Part shown: in pieces, positions 1 to 5,648 of the stretch
How the letters are laid out: each line of letters opens with the position of its first letter
Numbering within the stretch: the stretch's first letter is position 1
DNA from: Candidatus Zixiibacteriota bacterium
GTDB lineage: Bacteria; Zixibacteria; MSB-5A5; JAABVY01; JAHJOQ01
Assembly: GCA_024275215.1 (NCBI GenBank)
Contig: JAJRZO010000049.1
Span: forward strand, 1-5,898
DNA length: 5,898 nt
Direction of reading: 5' to 3'
Made by a program: the position numbers and the translations under genes
The notes under the pieces: model-generated
Told to the model about the DNA's origin: nothing
Databases searched by the model: none
What the model saw: the letters and a program-made list of their open reading frames with translations, nothing else

Positions 1-464
1 GCGAGAGTATTTCGCAGGAAAATGTCTGCGTATCCTCCGAGTGATACTACGCCTTCCTGAATTCTTGCGCCGCCGGAATCGTTGATTCCGATAACAGGCG
101 CACCTACTTTCATTGCCATGTCCATGATCTTGCAGATTTTTTCGGCATGAGCTTCGGAGAGCGAACCGCCGAAAACTGTGAAATCCTGAGAGAAAACGAA
201 TGTAATTCTGTTGTTGATCAGTCCGCAGCCAGTGACAACGCCGTCGCCGAGATACTTCTCCTTTTCAAGGCCGAATGCGCTTGAACGATGAATTACGAAC
301 ATATCGAATTCTTCGAATGTATTCTTATCCAATAGCAGGTCCAGTCGCTCTCGCGCAGTCAGTTTGCCTTTTTTGTGCTGTGCGTCGATTCTCTTCTGAC
401 CACCGCCAAGTCTGGCTGTTTCCTGTTTTTTCTTCGGAATCTCAAGTTTTTCTTCAATGGACAT
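1..464 (-). CDS. Acyl-CoA carboxylase carboxyltransferase subunit (propionyl-CoA carboxylase beta / methylmalonyl-CoA decarboxylase alpha type), N-terminal part
   Basis: Hand translation of the minus strand gives 154 residues from ATG at 464-462 to the window edge; the full family is usually about 510-520 residues, so roughly the first 30% is present. It opens with the usual charged helix region (RLGGGQKRI, residues 18-26; GKLTARERLDLLLD, 33-46), then GDGVVTG (73-79), FSQDFTVFGGS (91-101) and GINDSGGARIQEG (126-138). The last is the conserved glycine-rich crotonase-fold segment of biotin-dependent carboxyltransferases. Such enzymes move CO2 between carboxybiotin and an acyl-CoA such as propionyl-CoA, or decarboxylate methylmalonyl-CoA in Na+-pump complexes. 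The N-terminal part cannot separate these. The start is supported by AGGA seven bases upstream and by an in-frame TAG ten bases before the ATG. The biotin carboxylase and biotin carrier partners are not visible and may lie beyond the left edge. Confidence 0.93.
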   Translation of the reverse strand, partial: MSIEEKLEIPKKKQETARLGGGQKRIDAQHKKGKLTARERLDLLLDKNTFEEFDMFVIHRSSAFGLEKEKYLGDGVVTGCGLINNRITFVFSQDFTVFGGSLSEAHAEKICKIMDMAMKVGAPVIGINDSGGARIQEGVVSLGGYADIFLRNTL

Positions 465-492
465 GTGGGCATCCTATCACATTCGGCATTTT

Positions 493-513
493 TCACGTCC
501 CAAGTGGACGTGA
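493..513. promoter_or_regulatory. Perfect 8-5-8 inverted repeat upstream of the carboxylase gene
   Basis: TCACGTCC (493-500) and GGACGTGA (506-513) are exact reverse complements around a 5-base centre, CAAGT. The element is centred about 39 bp upstream of the carboxylase ATG, on the side where transcription into that gene would come from. It differs in sequence from the neighbouring repeat family. It has no T-run after it on the minus strand (A-rich follows), so it is not a classic intrinsic terminator for transcription towards the carboxylase. It could be an operator for a dimeric regulator or a leader hairpin. The sequence shows only the symmetry; the role is inferred. Confidence 0.45.
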
Positions 514-527
514 CTTACAACTCTACA

Positions 528-548
528 CGTCATTCCCGCGATGTAATT
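528..548. repeat. Half-copy of the GTCATTCCCGC palindromic repeat
   Basis: CGTCATTCCCGCG (528-540) matches the first 13 bases of the full repeat that begins at 549, and is then interrupted by ATGTAATT. The right arm of the palindrome is missing. It looks like a truncated or partly overwritten repeat end placed in tandem 21 bp before the complete copy. Confidence 0.7.
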
Positions 549-640
549 CGTCATTCCCGCGCAGGCGGGAATCTATCTTCAATTCATGTCAGAAGCGCAG
601 GCTCCTGACCTACTCAGGATGTTGAAACGCCAGGGTTTCG
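549..640. repeat. Dispersed structured repeat, copy A (REP/MITE-like)
   Basis: This 92 bp unit recurs at 664-757 with few differences. It contains three successive inverted repeats. H1 is ATTCCCGC/GCGGGAAT with loop GCAG (553-572). H2 is TCAGAAGC/GCTCCTGA with loop GCAG (589-608, one A-C mismatch). H3 is GAAAC/GTTTC (624-639). A competing stem, TCCTGA/TCAGGA (603-619), overlaps H2. The core GTCATTCCCGCG...CGCGGGAATC style is a widespread bacterial repeat type. The unit lies in the 312 bp non-coding gap between two minus-strand genes, so on a shared transcript it would form the intercistronic RNA. No protein in the window could mobilise it. Confidence 0.85.
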
Positions 641-663
641 CATACAAGGCCTTGGCAACGTGC

Positions 664-757
664 CGTCATTCCTGCGCAGGCAGGAATCTATCTTCAATTC
701 ATGTCAGGAGCACAGGGCTTCTGACCTACTCAGGATGTTGAAACCACGGGGGTTTCG
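664..757. repeat. Dispersed structured repeat, copy B (REP/MITE-like)
   Basis: This is the second copy of the unit at 549-640, in the same orientation and offset by 115 bp. H1 is ATTCCTGC/GCAGGAAT (668-687). The C-to-T change at 673 is matched by G-to-A at 682, keeping all eight pairs. H2 is TCAGGAGC/GCTTCTGA (704-724, one G-T pair, loop ACAGG). H3 is GAAACC/GGTTTC (740-756), one pair longer than in copy A. The stretch CTATCTTCAATTCATG between H1 and H2 is identical in both copies. It begins 20 bp beyond the acyl-CoA dehydrogenase stop in the direction of transcription, so it may form the 3' end or processing structure of that mRNA. No T-tract follows on the minus strand. Confidence 0.85.
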
Positions 758-776
758 ATCTACTCGGCTTTATAAG

Positions 777-1922
777 CTATCCTCTCAGCAGATTCCCGGC
801 GATTACAAGACGCTGTATCTCTGATGTGCCTTCGTAAATCTCAGAGACTCGCTGATCGCGGTACAATTTCTCGATTGGCGAAAACTCGCCGATATAACCA
901 TAACCGGAATGAATCTGCATAGCCCTGTCGACGCAGAAATTAGCCGCTTCTGCAGCGAAAAGCTTAGCCTGCGCAGCTTCGAGACTGAAACGCGCGCCGG
1001 CATCCTGAAGCTCAGCAGCTTTGTAAGTCATCAACCGCGCAGCCTCAGTCTTTGTCGCCATGTCGGCAATCATCCACTGAATAGCCTGTAACTTGGCAAT
1101 AGGTGATCCGAATGCAATGCGTTCCTTCGCATATTTGATTGTCTCATCGAGAGCGCGCTGGCAGATTCCTGTCGCCTGTGCTGCGATACCGATTCTTGCG
1201 CCATCGAGCGTCATCATCGCGTATTTGAATCCTTTACCGGGTTCGCCAAGCAGGTTTGATTTGGGAACTTTGACCTCTTTGAACGAGATACGACCAGTCG
1301 TAGCGTATTTCATGCCCATCTTGTGTTTGAGGGTCTCAGCCTTAATGCCATCCTGTTTGAGATCGACTATGACCGCTGAGACTTTGCCGCGTGAGCCATC
1401 TTCGAGTATCTTGCCGAATACAACTCCGACATCCGCGACATCGCCGTGCATGATGAAAATCTTTTCGCCGTTGACAATGAAATTGTCGCCGTCGACGGTA
1501 AATGTCGTCTGCTGATTTGCGGCATCAGAGCCTGCATTCGGTTCGGTCAGTGCGAAAGCAGGTATCAGTTCGCCCTTTGCTGCTTTAGGGATAATAGCCT
1601 TTTTTTGATCGTCGTTACCGTGCCTCGCTACAGGATCGACCGCAAGCTGTGATACTGCTGCGAGCAGCGATGATGGCGCATCCCAGTATGCGATTTCCTC
1701 GATCATTGTCGCATATTCGAGAGCAGACTTGCCACCGCCGCCATACTCCTTTGGCATATTGAAACCTACACAACCTTTGCCTGCCAGAATCTGGAAAATG
1801 TCGTGACAGAATGCGTCCGGCTTGCGATCCCATTCATATCCAATCCTCTGGATATCCGGCCCAATCTCTTTCACCATGTCTCTGACTGGCTGCTGGATAT
1901 TATCGTTTACGTTGTAGGCCAT
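777..1922 (-). CDS. Acyl-CoA dehydrogenase
   Basis: A 381-residue FAD-dependent acyl-CoA dehydrogenase, the normal length of the short/medium-chain branch. It catalyses alpha,beta-desaturation of an acyl-CoA and passes electrons to an electron-transfer flavoprotein in the cytoplasm. The N-terminal helical domain includes MPKEYGGGG (56-64). The family signature ALTEPNAGSDAA sits at 124-135. The FAD/dimer contact region is ERIAFGSPI (267-275) followed by ADMATKTEAA (286-295). The second signature is QIHSGYGYIGEF (336-347), with Ser339 where Gly is commonest. The catalytic base is Glu364 in IYEGTSEIQR, the position used by short/medium-chain and butyryl-type enzymes. The start is secured by a strong AAGGAGGG (1926-1933) three bases before the ATG. 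The exact substrate cannot be read. The downstream carboxyltransferase suggests a route through propionyl- or branched acyl-CoA. It is divergent from the gene at 2092. Confidence 0.95.
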   Translation of the reverse strand: MAYNVNDNIQQPVRDMVKEIGPDIQRIGYEWDRKPDAFCHDIFQILAGKGCVGFNMPKEYGGGGKSALEYATMIEEIAYWDAPSSLLAAVSQLAVDPVARHGNDDQKKAIIPKAAKGELIPAFALTEPNAGSDAANQQTTFTVDGDNFIVNGEKIFIMHGDVADVGVVFGKILEDGSRGKVSAVIVDLKQDGIKAETLKHKMGMKYATTGRISFKEVKVPKSNLLGEPGKGFKYAMMTLDGARIGIAAQATGICQRALDETIKYAKERIAFGSPIAKLQAIQWMIADMATKTEAARLMTYKAAELQDAGARFSLEAAQAKLFAAEAANFCVDRAMQIHSGYGYIGEFSPIEKLYRDQRVSEIYEGTSEIQRLVIAGNLLRG

Positions 1923-1961
1923 TGTCCCTCCTTAACATTCGTGTTATCCTTACAAGCCGGC

Positions 1962-1990
1962 AATTTACGCAATGATAATCCAACACGCAA
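1962..1990 (-). promoter_or_regulatory. Possible sigma70-like promoter for the acyl-CoA dehydrogenase
   Basis: On the minus strand, TTGCGT (1990-1985) is followed after 17 bases by TAAATT (1967-1962). This gives 3/6 and 4/6 matches to the sigma70 consensus at ideal spacing. Transcription would start near 1955, leaving a leader of about 33 bases that contains the strong ribosome binding site. The match is weak and was found by eye. Confidence 0.3.
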
Positions 1991-1992
1991 GC

Positions 1993-2007
1993 TGTTTGCG
2001 ACAAACA
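1993..2007. promoter_or_regulatory. Small inverted repeat, candidate operator
   Basis: TGTTTG (1993-1998) and CAAACA (2002-2007) are exact reverse complements around CGA. The site lies two bases upstream of the proposed -35 of the dehydrogenase, inside the divergent intergenic region. A regulator of acyl-CoA genes could bind here, but a 6-bp arm can arise by chance and no regulator gene is in the window. Confidence 0.3.
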
Positions 2008-2057
2008 ACATGAACAGAGTGTAAAGACTGAGGGGACAAGAATACGCGCTTTTCTCT

Positions 2058-2083
2058 TGCGCTTAACGATCATGTTTGATAAC
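2058..2083 (+). promoter_or_regulatory. Possible promoter for the deoxyhypusine-synthase-like gene, perhaps leaderless
   Basis: TTGCGC (2058-2063) and GATAAC (2078-2083) are separated by 14 bases, shorter than ideal. The GATAAC hexamer lies only 8 bases before the ATG at 2092, so a transcript from it would start at or next to the start codon. The absence of any purine-rich ribosome binding site before this ATG agrees with a leaderless message. This is weak evidence, found by eye. Confidence 0.2.
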
Positions 2084-2091
2084 ATCACATC

Positions 2092-3036
2092 ATGTCGAAA
2101 TTTGAAAAGGCCGATCTGAGCAAAGTAAAGCGCTACTCCATTCGTGAGCGGCAGAACAGGGTCACGACTGAATTGTTCGGCAAGCCGCTTGGAGATGGCA
2201 GTGCAACGCAACTGATTGAATCATTACACGGTTTTCTGAAAGCCAACGATCTTCGATCCCTCATAGCCGCATGCTCGGATGCGATTAAGAATAATCGTCG
2301 GATAATTCTTATGTCGGGTGCACACACGCTCAAAGTCGGACTGTCACCGATTTTCGTCGATTTTCTGAACTTCTATAAAAAAGTACATTTCGCGACCAAC
2401 GGCGCAGGATTAATTCATGATCTGGAGATAGCTTTTTTCGGTTCGACTTCTGAAGATGTCGAGGAGAATCTAAAGGATGGCAGTTTTGGGATGGTCGAGG
2501 AGACAGCGAAACTTTTTTCCGATGTGCTCTCGATTGCCGATTCGAGACGGGTGGGGCTTGGTGAAGCGGCTGGAATCCTGATTGACAGGGAAAAGCCCCG
2601 ATTTGCCGAGCACTCCATCGCATATAATTGGTACCAAATGGATGCTCCGTACACTGTTCATGTCTCTATCGGAACTGATATCGTTTGCCAGCACCCGGAA
2701 TACGATGGCGCCAAAGTGGGACAGGCTTCTCATGATGATTTCCGGATATTCTGTCACTCTGTCGGTCAAATCGGTAATGGTGGAGTGGCTGTAAACATCG
2801 GGTCGGCGGTGATGATGCCGGAGGTGTTCCTAAAAGCTCTCTCAGTTGCAAAGAATCTTCATCCCGAATTGAACGAGTTCACGACAGGCAATTTCGATAT
2901 GATCCAGCATTATCGCCCGAACGTCAATGTTGTCGGGCGACCGCAGGTACTTGGTGGAAAGGGGTACAGTATCACTGGCCACCATGAGATTATGATACCG
3001 TTGTTTCTTGCTGCTGTGAAGGATTCCGCCACCTGA
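2092..3036 (+). CDS. Deoxyhypusine-synthase-like protein of unknown function
   Basis: This 314-residue soluble protein has no signal peptide or membrane segment. Its pattern recalls the deoxyhypusine synthase / DHS-like NAD-binding superfamily. A hydrophobic strand leads to MSGAHTLKVGLSP (74-86), then ATNGAGLIHDLEIAFFGSTSED (101-122) resembling the NGAGxxHDxE segment of that family, then FGMVEET (132-138). Further conserved-looking blocks are YNWYQMDAP (178-186), VSIGTDIV (191-198), NIGSAVMMPEVFLKA (235-249), FTTGNFDMIQHYRP (263-276) and ITGHHEIMIPL (294-304). The WGK-type segment with the catalytic lysine of true deoxyhypusine synthase is not seen. Bacteria also lack the eIF5A substrate, so hypusine formation is unlikely. 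NAD binding is a family-level inference. No Shine-Dalgarno sequence is visible before the ATG. The gene stands alone, divergent from the acyl-CoA dehydrogenase and followed by a 161 bp gap. Confidence 0.72.
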   Translation: MSKFEKADLSKVKRYSIRERQNRVTTELFGKPLGDGSATQLIESLHGFLKANDLRSLIAACSDAIKNNRRIILMSGAHTLKVGLSPIFVDFLNFYKKVHFATNGAGLIHDLEIAFFGSTSEDVEENLKDGSFGMVEETAKLFSDVLSIADSRRVGLGEAAGILIDREKPRFAEHSIAYNWYQMDAPYTVHVSIGTDIVCQHPEYDGAKVGQASHDDFRIFCHSVGQIGNGGVAVNIGSAVMMPEVFLKALSVAKNLHPELNEFTTGNFDMIQHYRPNVNVVGRPQVLGGKGYSITGHHEIMIPLFLAAVKDSAT

Positions 3037-3057
3037 ATCGATCTTAAGTAAGCAGGT

Positions 3058-3080
3058 CTCACGTTCCAGGCGAACGAGAG
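3058..3080. other. Weak hairpin after the deoxyhypusine-synthase-like gene
   Basis: CTC-A-CGTTC (3058-3066) can pair with GAACG-A-GAG (3072-3080) around CAGGC, with one A-A mismatch. It begins about 20 bases after the stop codon. No T-run follows, so it is at best a mRNA 3'-end structure and not a convincing intrinsic terminator. Confidence 0.25.
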
Positions 3081-3131
3081 CTGCAAGAGGCAAATCAACT
3101 TGTCCTATTGATATCTTATTTGCTAATAAAC

Positions 3132-3160
3132 TTGCGCTTCGGTGTCGAGTATAATAGTAT
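3132..3160 (+). promoter_or_regulatory. Possible promoter of the DUF883/YqjE-like pair
   Basis: TTGCGC (3132-3137) is spaced 17 bases from TAGTAT (3155-3160). An exact TATAAT lies at 3150-3155 but has no good -35 at standard distance (TTGCGC would be only 12 bases away). The overlap TATAATAGTAT gives a choice of -10 hexamers. Either would start a leader of some 30-40 bases carrying the strong GGGAGG at 3186-3191. Confidence 0.4.
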
Positions 3161-3197
3161 GATTTGAACAGGATCGTGAAAACGAGGGAGGTTTACA

Positions 3198-3548
3198 ATG
3201 ACTGCTGAAGAAATCAGCCAGAGCAGGCAAAAACTGAGTGAGGCTCTTGCTCTTCTCGAAGAGGCGGCCAAGCACAAAAAAGATGAACTCAGAAGCATGA
3301 TGACCGACAAGTATGGGAATGTGAGAGAGTTCTTCTCGAACAAAGAGGATGTTGCTGGTGAGGCGTACAGGAAAGCGCGAGATTACGCTACTGAAAAAGC
3401 TCAGTATGCCAGAGATGTCAGCACGGAAAAGGTCAGGGAAGTTACCGGTGCTGTCGATCAGGAAGTGCACAGGAATCCCTGGCCGTACATAGGTGGCGCA
3501 GCCATAGGTGCACTGATGCTTGGTTTTATTCTCGGAAGGAAGAATTAG
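3198..3548 (+). CDS. DUF883 / ElaB-YqjD-like membrane-anchored protein
   Basis: This 116-residue protein has a long charged, heptad-like helical body (about 5-90, rich in E, K, A) and a single C-terminal membrane helix (about 96-113) ending GRKN. The junction VHRNPWPYIGGAAIGALMLGFILGR is typical of the DUF883/YqjD/ElaB family. There the Asn-Pro-Trp precedes a glycine-rich tail anchor and the body faces the cytoplasm. E. coli YqjD and ElaB associate with ribosomes at the inner membrane in stationary phase; transfer of that role is inference. The ATG is set by GGGAGG (3186-3191) six bases upstream. The stop lies three bases before the next start, so the two form an operon. Confidence 0.8.
   Translation: MTAEEISQSRQKLSEALALLEEAAKHKKDELRSMMTDKYGNVREFFSNKEDVAGEAYRKARDYATEKAQYARDVSTEKVREVTGAVDQEVHRNPWPYIGGAAIGALMLGFILGRKN
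3534..3542 (+). promoter_or_regulatory. Ribosome binding site supporting the TTG start at 3552
   Basis: The purine run GGAAGGAAG lies inside the last codons of the DUF883-like gene (Gly-Arg-Lys), 9 bases before the TTG at 3552. No ATG or GTG start exists near the beginning of this frame (the first ATG is residue 28), so this site decides the start. It suggests the second gene is translated by ribosomes finishing the first. Confidence 0.55.
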
Positions 3549-3551
3549 GCA

Positions 3552-3944
3552 TTGGCGGAATTCTTCAGGCAACTGCTTCGCGGATTTGCCGCCAGGCTGT
3601 TCGCTGAGAGCAGAGCTGCTTCGCTCGATCTGATGAAGATCAAGGCTGTCGCGATTTATCTGAAGATCGTCGACAGCGTGCGCAGGTCAGTATTGTTCGG
3701 ATTCATGCTTGTACTTGCGCTGTTGGTTCTTGTGGTCGGGTTTGTAGCTCTGCACATTGGCGTATTTATCATCTTTGACATGAGCTTAAGAACTATTGGA
3801 ATTATAACACTATGTCTTGGTGTTGTCTATTTCTTCGTACCGCTTATCGTGATTCTCAGGCTCACATCGGAAAGAAAGTGGATGGAGATGTCGAAAAGCT
3901 CCGGACTGGTGAATGATGTACTTTCTACCCGCCACAAGGATTAG
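3552..3944 (+). CDS. YqjE-like two-helix membrane protein (DUF1469 / phage holin 3_6-like)
   Basis: A 130-residue protein with a TTG start. An N-terminal amphipathic helix, FFRQLLRGFAARLFAESRAASLDLMKIKA (about 4-32), is followed by two membrane helices (about 47-70 and 80-103) and a short charged C-terminal tail. Size, topology and position directly behind a DUF883-like gene match the yqjD-yqjE arrangement of proteobacteria, where the second gene belongs to the DUF1469/putative holin superfamily. A lytic holin role is not implied. The assignment rests on architecture and synteny more than on distinctive residues. The three-base gap to the preceding stop and the shared ribosome binding site indicate co-expression and probably joint membrane function. 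Confidence 0.65.
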   Translation: MAEFFRQLLRGFAARLFAESRAASLDLMKIKAVAIYLKIVDSVRRSVLFGFMLVLALLVLVVGFVALHIGVFIIFDMSLRTIGIITLCLGVVYFFVPLIVILRLTSERKWMEMSKSSGLVNDVLSTRHKD

Positions 3945-4011
3945 CTGCTTCCGTTCTCTCCAAAGGCTTTGACACCCAGCCATGAAATACCTATATTCGA
4001 TCACTCTGATA

Positions 4012-4038
4012 TTCAGGGGCTGATTGATAGCCTCTGAA
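4012..4038. other. 10-bp stem hairpin in the gap before the formiminotransferase gene
   Basis: TTCAGGGGCT (4012-4021) pairs with AGCCTCTGAA (4029-4038) around GATTGAT, with one G-T pair in ten. It lies 68 bp after the YqjE-like stop. The following bases (AGTGTTTATG) have only a broken T-run, so termination is possible but weak. It could end the DUF883/YqjE-like transcript or protect its 3' end. Confidence 0.4.
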
Positions 4039-4054
4039 AGTGTTTATGCAGGGG

Positions 4055-4101
4055 TTTACAGGTAGAATAATTGATTGAATACTGTAAGTTTAACATATAA
4101 C
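4055..4101 (+). promoter_or_regulatory. Promoter region for the formiminotransferase-PHP operon
   Basis: Two overlapping options exist. TTTACA (4055-4060) is followed after 17 bases by AATACT (4078-4083). Alternatively, TATAAC (4096-4101) is a good -10 with TTGATT (4071-4076, spacer 19) or TTGAAT (4075-4080, spacer 15). The first leaves a leader of about 25 bases; the second leaves only a few bases before the ATG at 4116. The stretch is AT-rich compared with the surrounding genes. Confidence 0.3.
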
Positions 4102-4115
4102 ATCGGAATAAGGCA

Positions 4116-5648
4116 ATGGCGAAGTTAGTTGAAGTAATACCGAATTTTTCCGAAGGGCGTCGTCCTGAAGTTCTCGATGAGATCATCGGTGCGATCCTGT
4201 CAGTTGATTGCGTAGTCCTTCTCGATAAGGAAATGGATGCTGATCATAATCGCGCTGTGGTGACTTATGTCGGCGAACCGCAGGCTGCGGTAGAGGCGGC
4301 ATTCAGGGGGATCAAGAAGGCATCTGAGGTGCTCGATATGTCAACCCATGAAGGTGAGCATCCTCGTATGGGGGCAACCGATGTCTGCCCGTTTGTTCCC
4401 ATCTCGGAAGTTACGAAACAGGATTGCATCGAGCTTGCGAAACAGCTCGGTGAGAGAGTAGGCAATGAGCTTGATATACCGGTATATTTGTATGAACTCG
4501 CCGCGTCTCGTCCTGAAAGAGTAAACCTTGCTGATGTGCGCAAAGGGCAATATGAGGGTATGTGTGAAGAGATAGGTAAGAATCCTGATCGCGACCCTGA
4601 TTATGGCCCGGCTAAAATGAATGTCAAAGCTGGCGCAACAGCCATCGGTGTTCGCCTGCCTCTTGTTGCATATAATGTGTATCTCGATACGCCTTATGTC
4701 AGTATTGCGAAGAAGATTGCCAAAGCGATCCGGTCGCGTTCGGGCGGGTATATGTACTGCAAGGCGCTCGGTTTCGAGATCAAAGAGCGAAATCAGGCGC
4801 AGGTTTCGATGAATCTGGTCAACTATAAGAAGACGCCGATATTTCGTGTATTCGAGTCGATCAAATCCGAAGCAAACAGATATGGCGTGAATGTAACTTC
4901 TTCAGAGGTTGTGGGTCTGGTTCCGAATGATGCGCTTGTTGCCGTTTCGGATTTTTATCTTAAGCTTGAAAATTTCTCGAAAGATCAGATTCTCGAAGAA
5001 AAACTCAAGAAGAGCATGGAGGCTCAATCCACCAGTCGGGGGCTGACAGGTTTCGTGGAGAGCGTGGCATCATCATCGCCTGCTCCGGGAGGCGGATCGG
5101 TCTCGGCATGCGCGGGGACGCTTGCTGCCGCACTTACAGCGATGGTATGCAGGCTAACAATCGGGAAGAAAAAATATAAAGATGTTCAGGACACAATGTC
5201 CGATACATTGAAAAAGGCTGATGCTCTCAAGGATAAACTCTACAGATTTATTCAGGAAGATGCTGACGCTTTCGATGCTGTCATGGCATCTCGCAAGATG
5301 CCGAAGGATACCGACGATCAAAAAGCGGCACGGCTTGCTGCGATTCAGAAGGCGACTATAGTCGCAGCCGAGGTTCCGCTTAAGGTCATGGAAGCATCGC
5401 TTGAGGCGATCAGGCTGGCTCATATTGCTGCCGAGAATGGCAATGTAAATTCGGTGTCGGATGCAGGATGCGCCGCACTAAACGGGCGCGCTGCCGTCCT
5501 TGGAGCGTATCTGAATGTGATGATCAATTTGCCGGGAATCGATGACGAATTTGAACGCAAGAGAATACAGGATGATGCTGAGCGGATAAGAAAAAAAGCA
5601 GAGTCTGTGGCACAAACAGTATACGATCTTGTTTTATTAAAAGTATGA
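4116..5648 (+). CDS. ftcD: Bifunctional glutamate formimidoyltransferase / formimidoyl-tetrahydrofolate cyclodeaminase
   Basis: 510 residues, close to animal FTCD (about 540). The formiminotransferase half (about 1-295) starts VEVIPNFSEGRR (5-16) and contains THEGEHPRMGATDVCPF (77-93). His82 falls at the position of the catalytic His82 of mammalian FTCD, and NVKAGATAIGVR (169-180) fits the folate-binding region. The all-helical cyclodeaminase half (about 308-510) contains SSSPAPGGGSVSA (319-331), EDADAFDAVM (381-390) and GNVNSVSDAGCAAL (442-455). The first half moves the formimino group from N-formimino-L-glutamate to tetrahydrofolate. The second releases ammonia to give 5,10-methenyl-THF, feeding histidine-derived carbon into folate. 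No other hut gene is in view. A weak GGA (4105-4107) lies 8 bases before the ATG. The stop overlaps the next start in ATGA. Confidence 0.95.
   Translation: MAKLVEVIPNFSEGRRPEVLDEIIGAILSVDCVVLLDKEMDADHNRAVVTYVGEPQAAVEAAFRGIKKASEVLDMSTHEGEHPRMGATDVCPFVPISEVTKQDCIELAKQLGERVGNELDIPVYLYELAASRPERVNLADVRKGQYEGMCEEIGKNPDRDPDYGPAKMNVKAGATAIGVRLPLVAYNVYLDTPYVSIAKKIAKAIRSRSGGYMYCKALGFEIKERNQAQVSMNLVNYKKTPIFRVFESIKSEANRYGVNVTSSEVVGLVPNDALVAVSDFYLKLENFSKDQILEEKLKKSMEAQSTSRGLTGFVESVASSSPAPGGGSVSACAGTLAAALTAMVCRLTIGKKKYKDVQDTMSDTLKKADALKDKLYRFIQEDADAFDAVMASRKMPKDTDDQKAARLAAIQKATIVAAEVPLKVMEASLEAIRLAHIAAENGNVNSVSDAGCAALNGRAAVLGAYLNVMINLPGIDDEFERKRIQDDAERIRKKAESVAQTVYDLVLLKV

Noticed and set aside
553..572. 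Intrinsic terminator for the dehydrogenase transcript
   Set aside because: The stem is strong, but no T-tract follows on the minus strand (GACGAATTACATC), and the same palindrome recurs as part of a repeat unit.
275..625. Open frame of 116 codons on the plus strand
   Set aside because: It is antisense to the conserved carboxyltransferase start and runs into the non-coding repeat region; the translation is Phe/Ser/Arg-rich with no domain.
528..757. CRISPR array
   Set aside because: There are only two full units of over 90 bp with internal hairpins and one irregular gap, unlike short regular repeats with uniform spacers; no cas gene is present.
1900..2211. Open frame of 103 codons on the minus strand spanning the divergent intergenic region
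   Set aside because: It overlaps the start regions of two well-supported genes and covers the likely promoters; its Arg/Cys-rich composition looks like a shadow frame.
2092..3036. True deoxyhypusine synthase
   Set aside because: The catalytic lysine segment is not recognisable and the protein substrate eIF5A/aIF5A is absent from bacteria, so only superfamily resemblance is claimed.
3123..3572. Open frame of 149 codons on the minus strand
   Set aside because: It lies opposite the DUF883-like gene, which has a strong ribosome binding site and a recognisable tail anchor; the antisense translation shows no family pattern.
3552..3944. Phage holin, suggesting a prophage remnant
   Set aside because: The holin label comes from a broad two-helix superfamily; there is no endolysin or other phage gene nearby, and the DUF883-like partner points to a chromosomal housekeeping/stress module.
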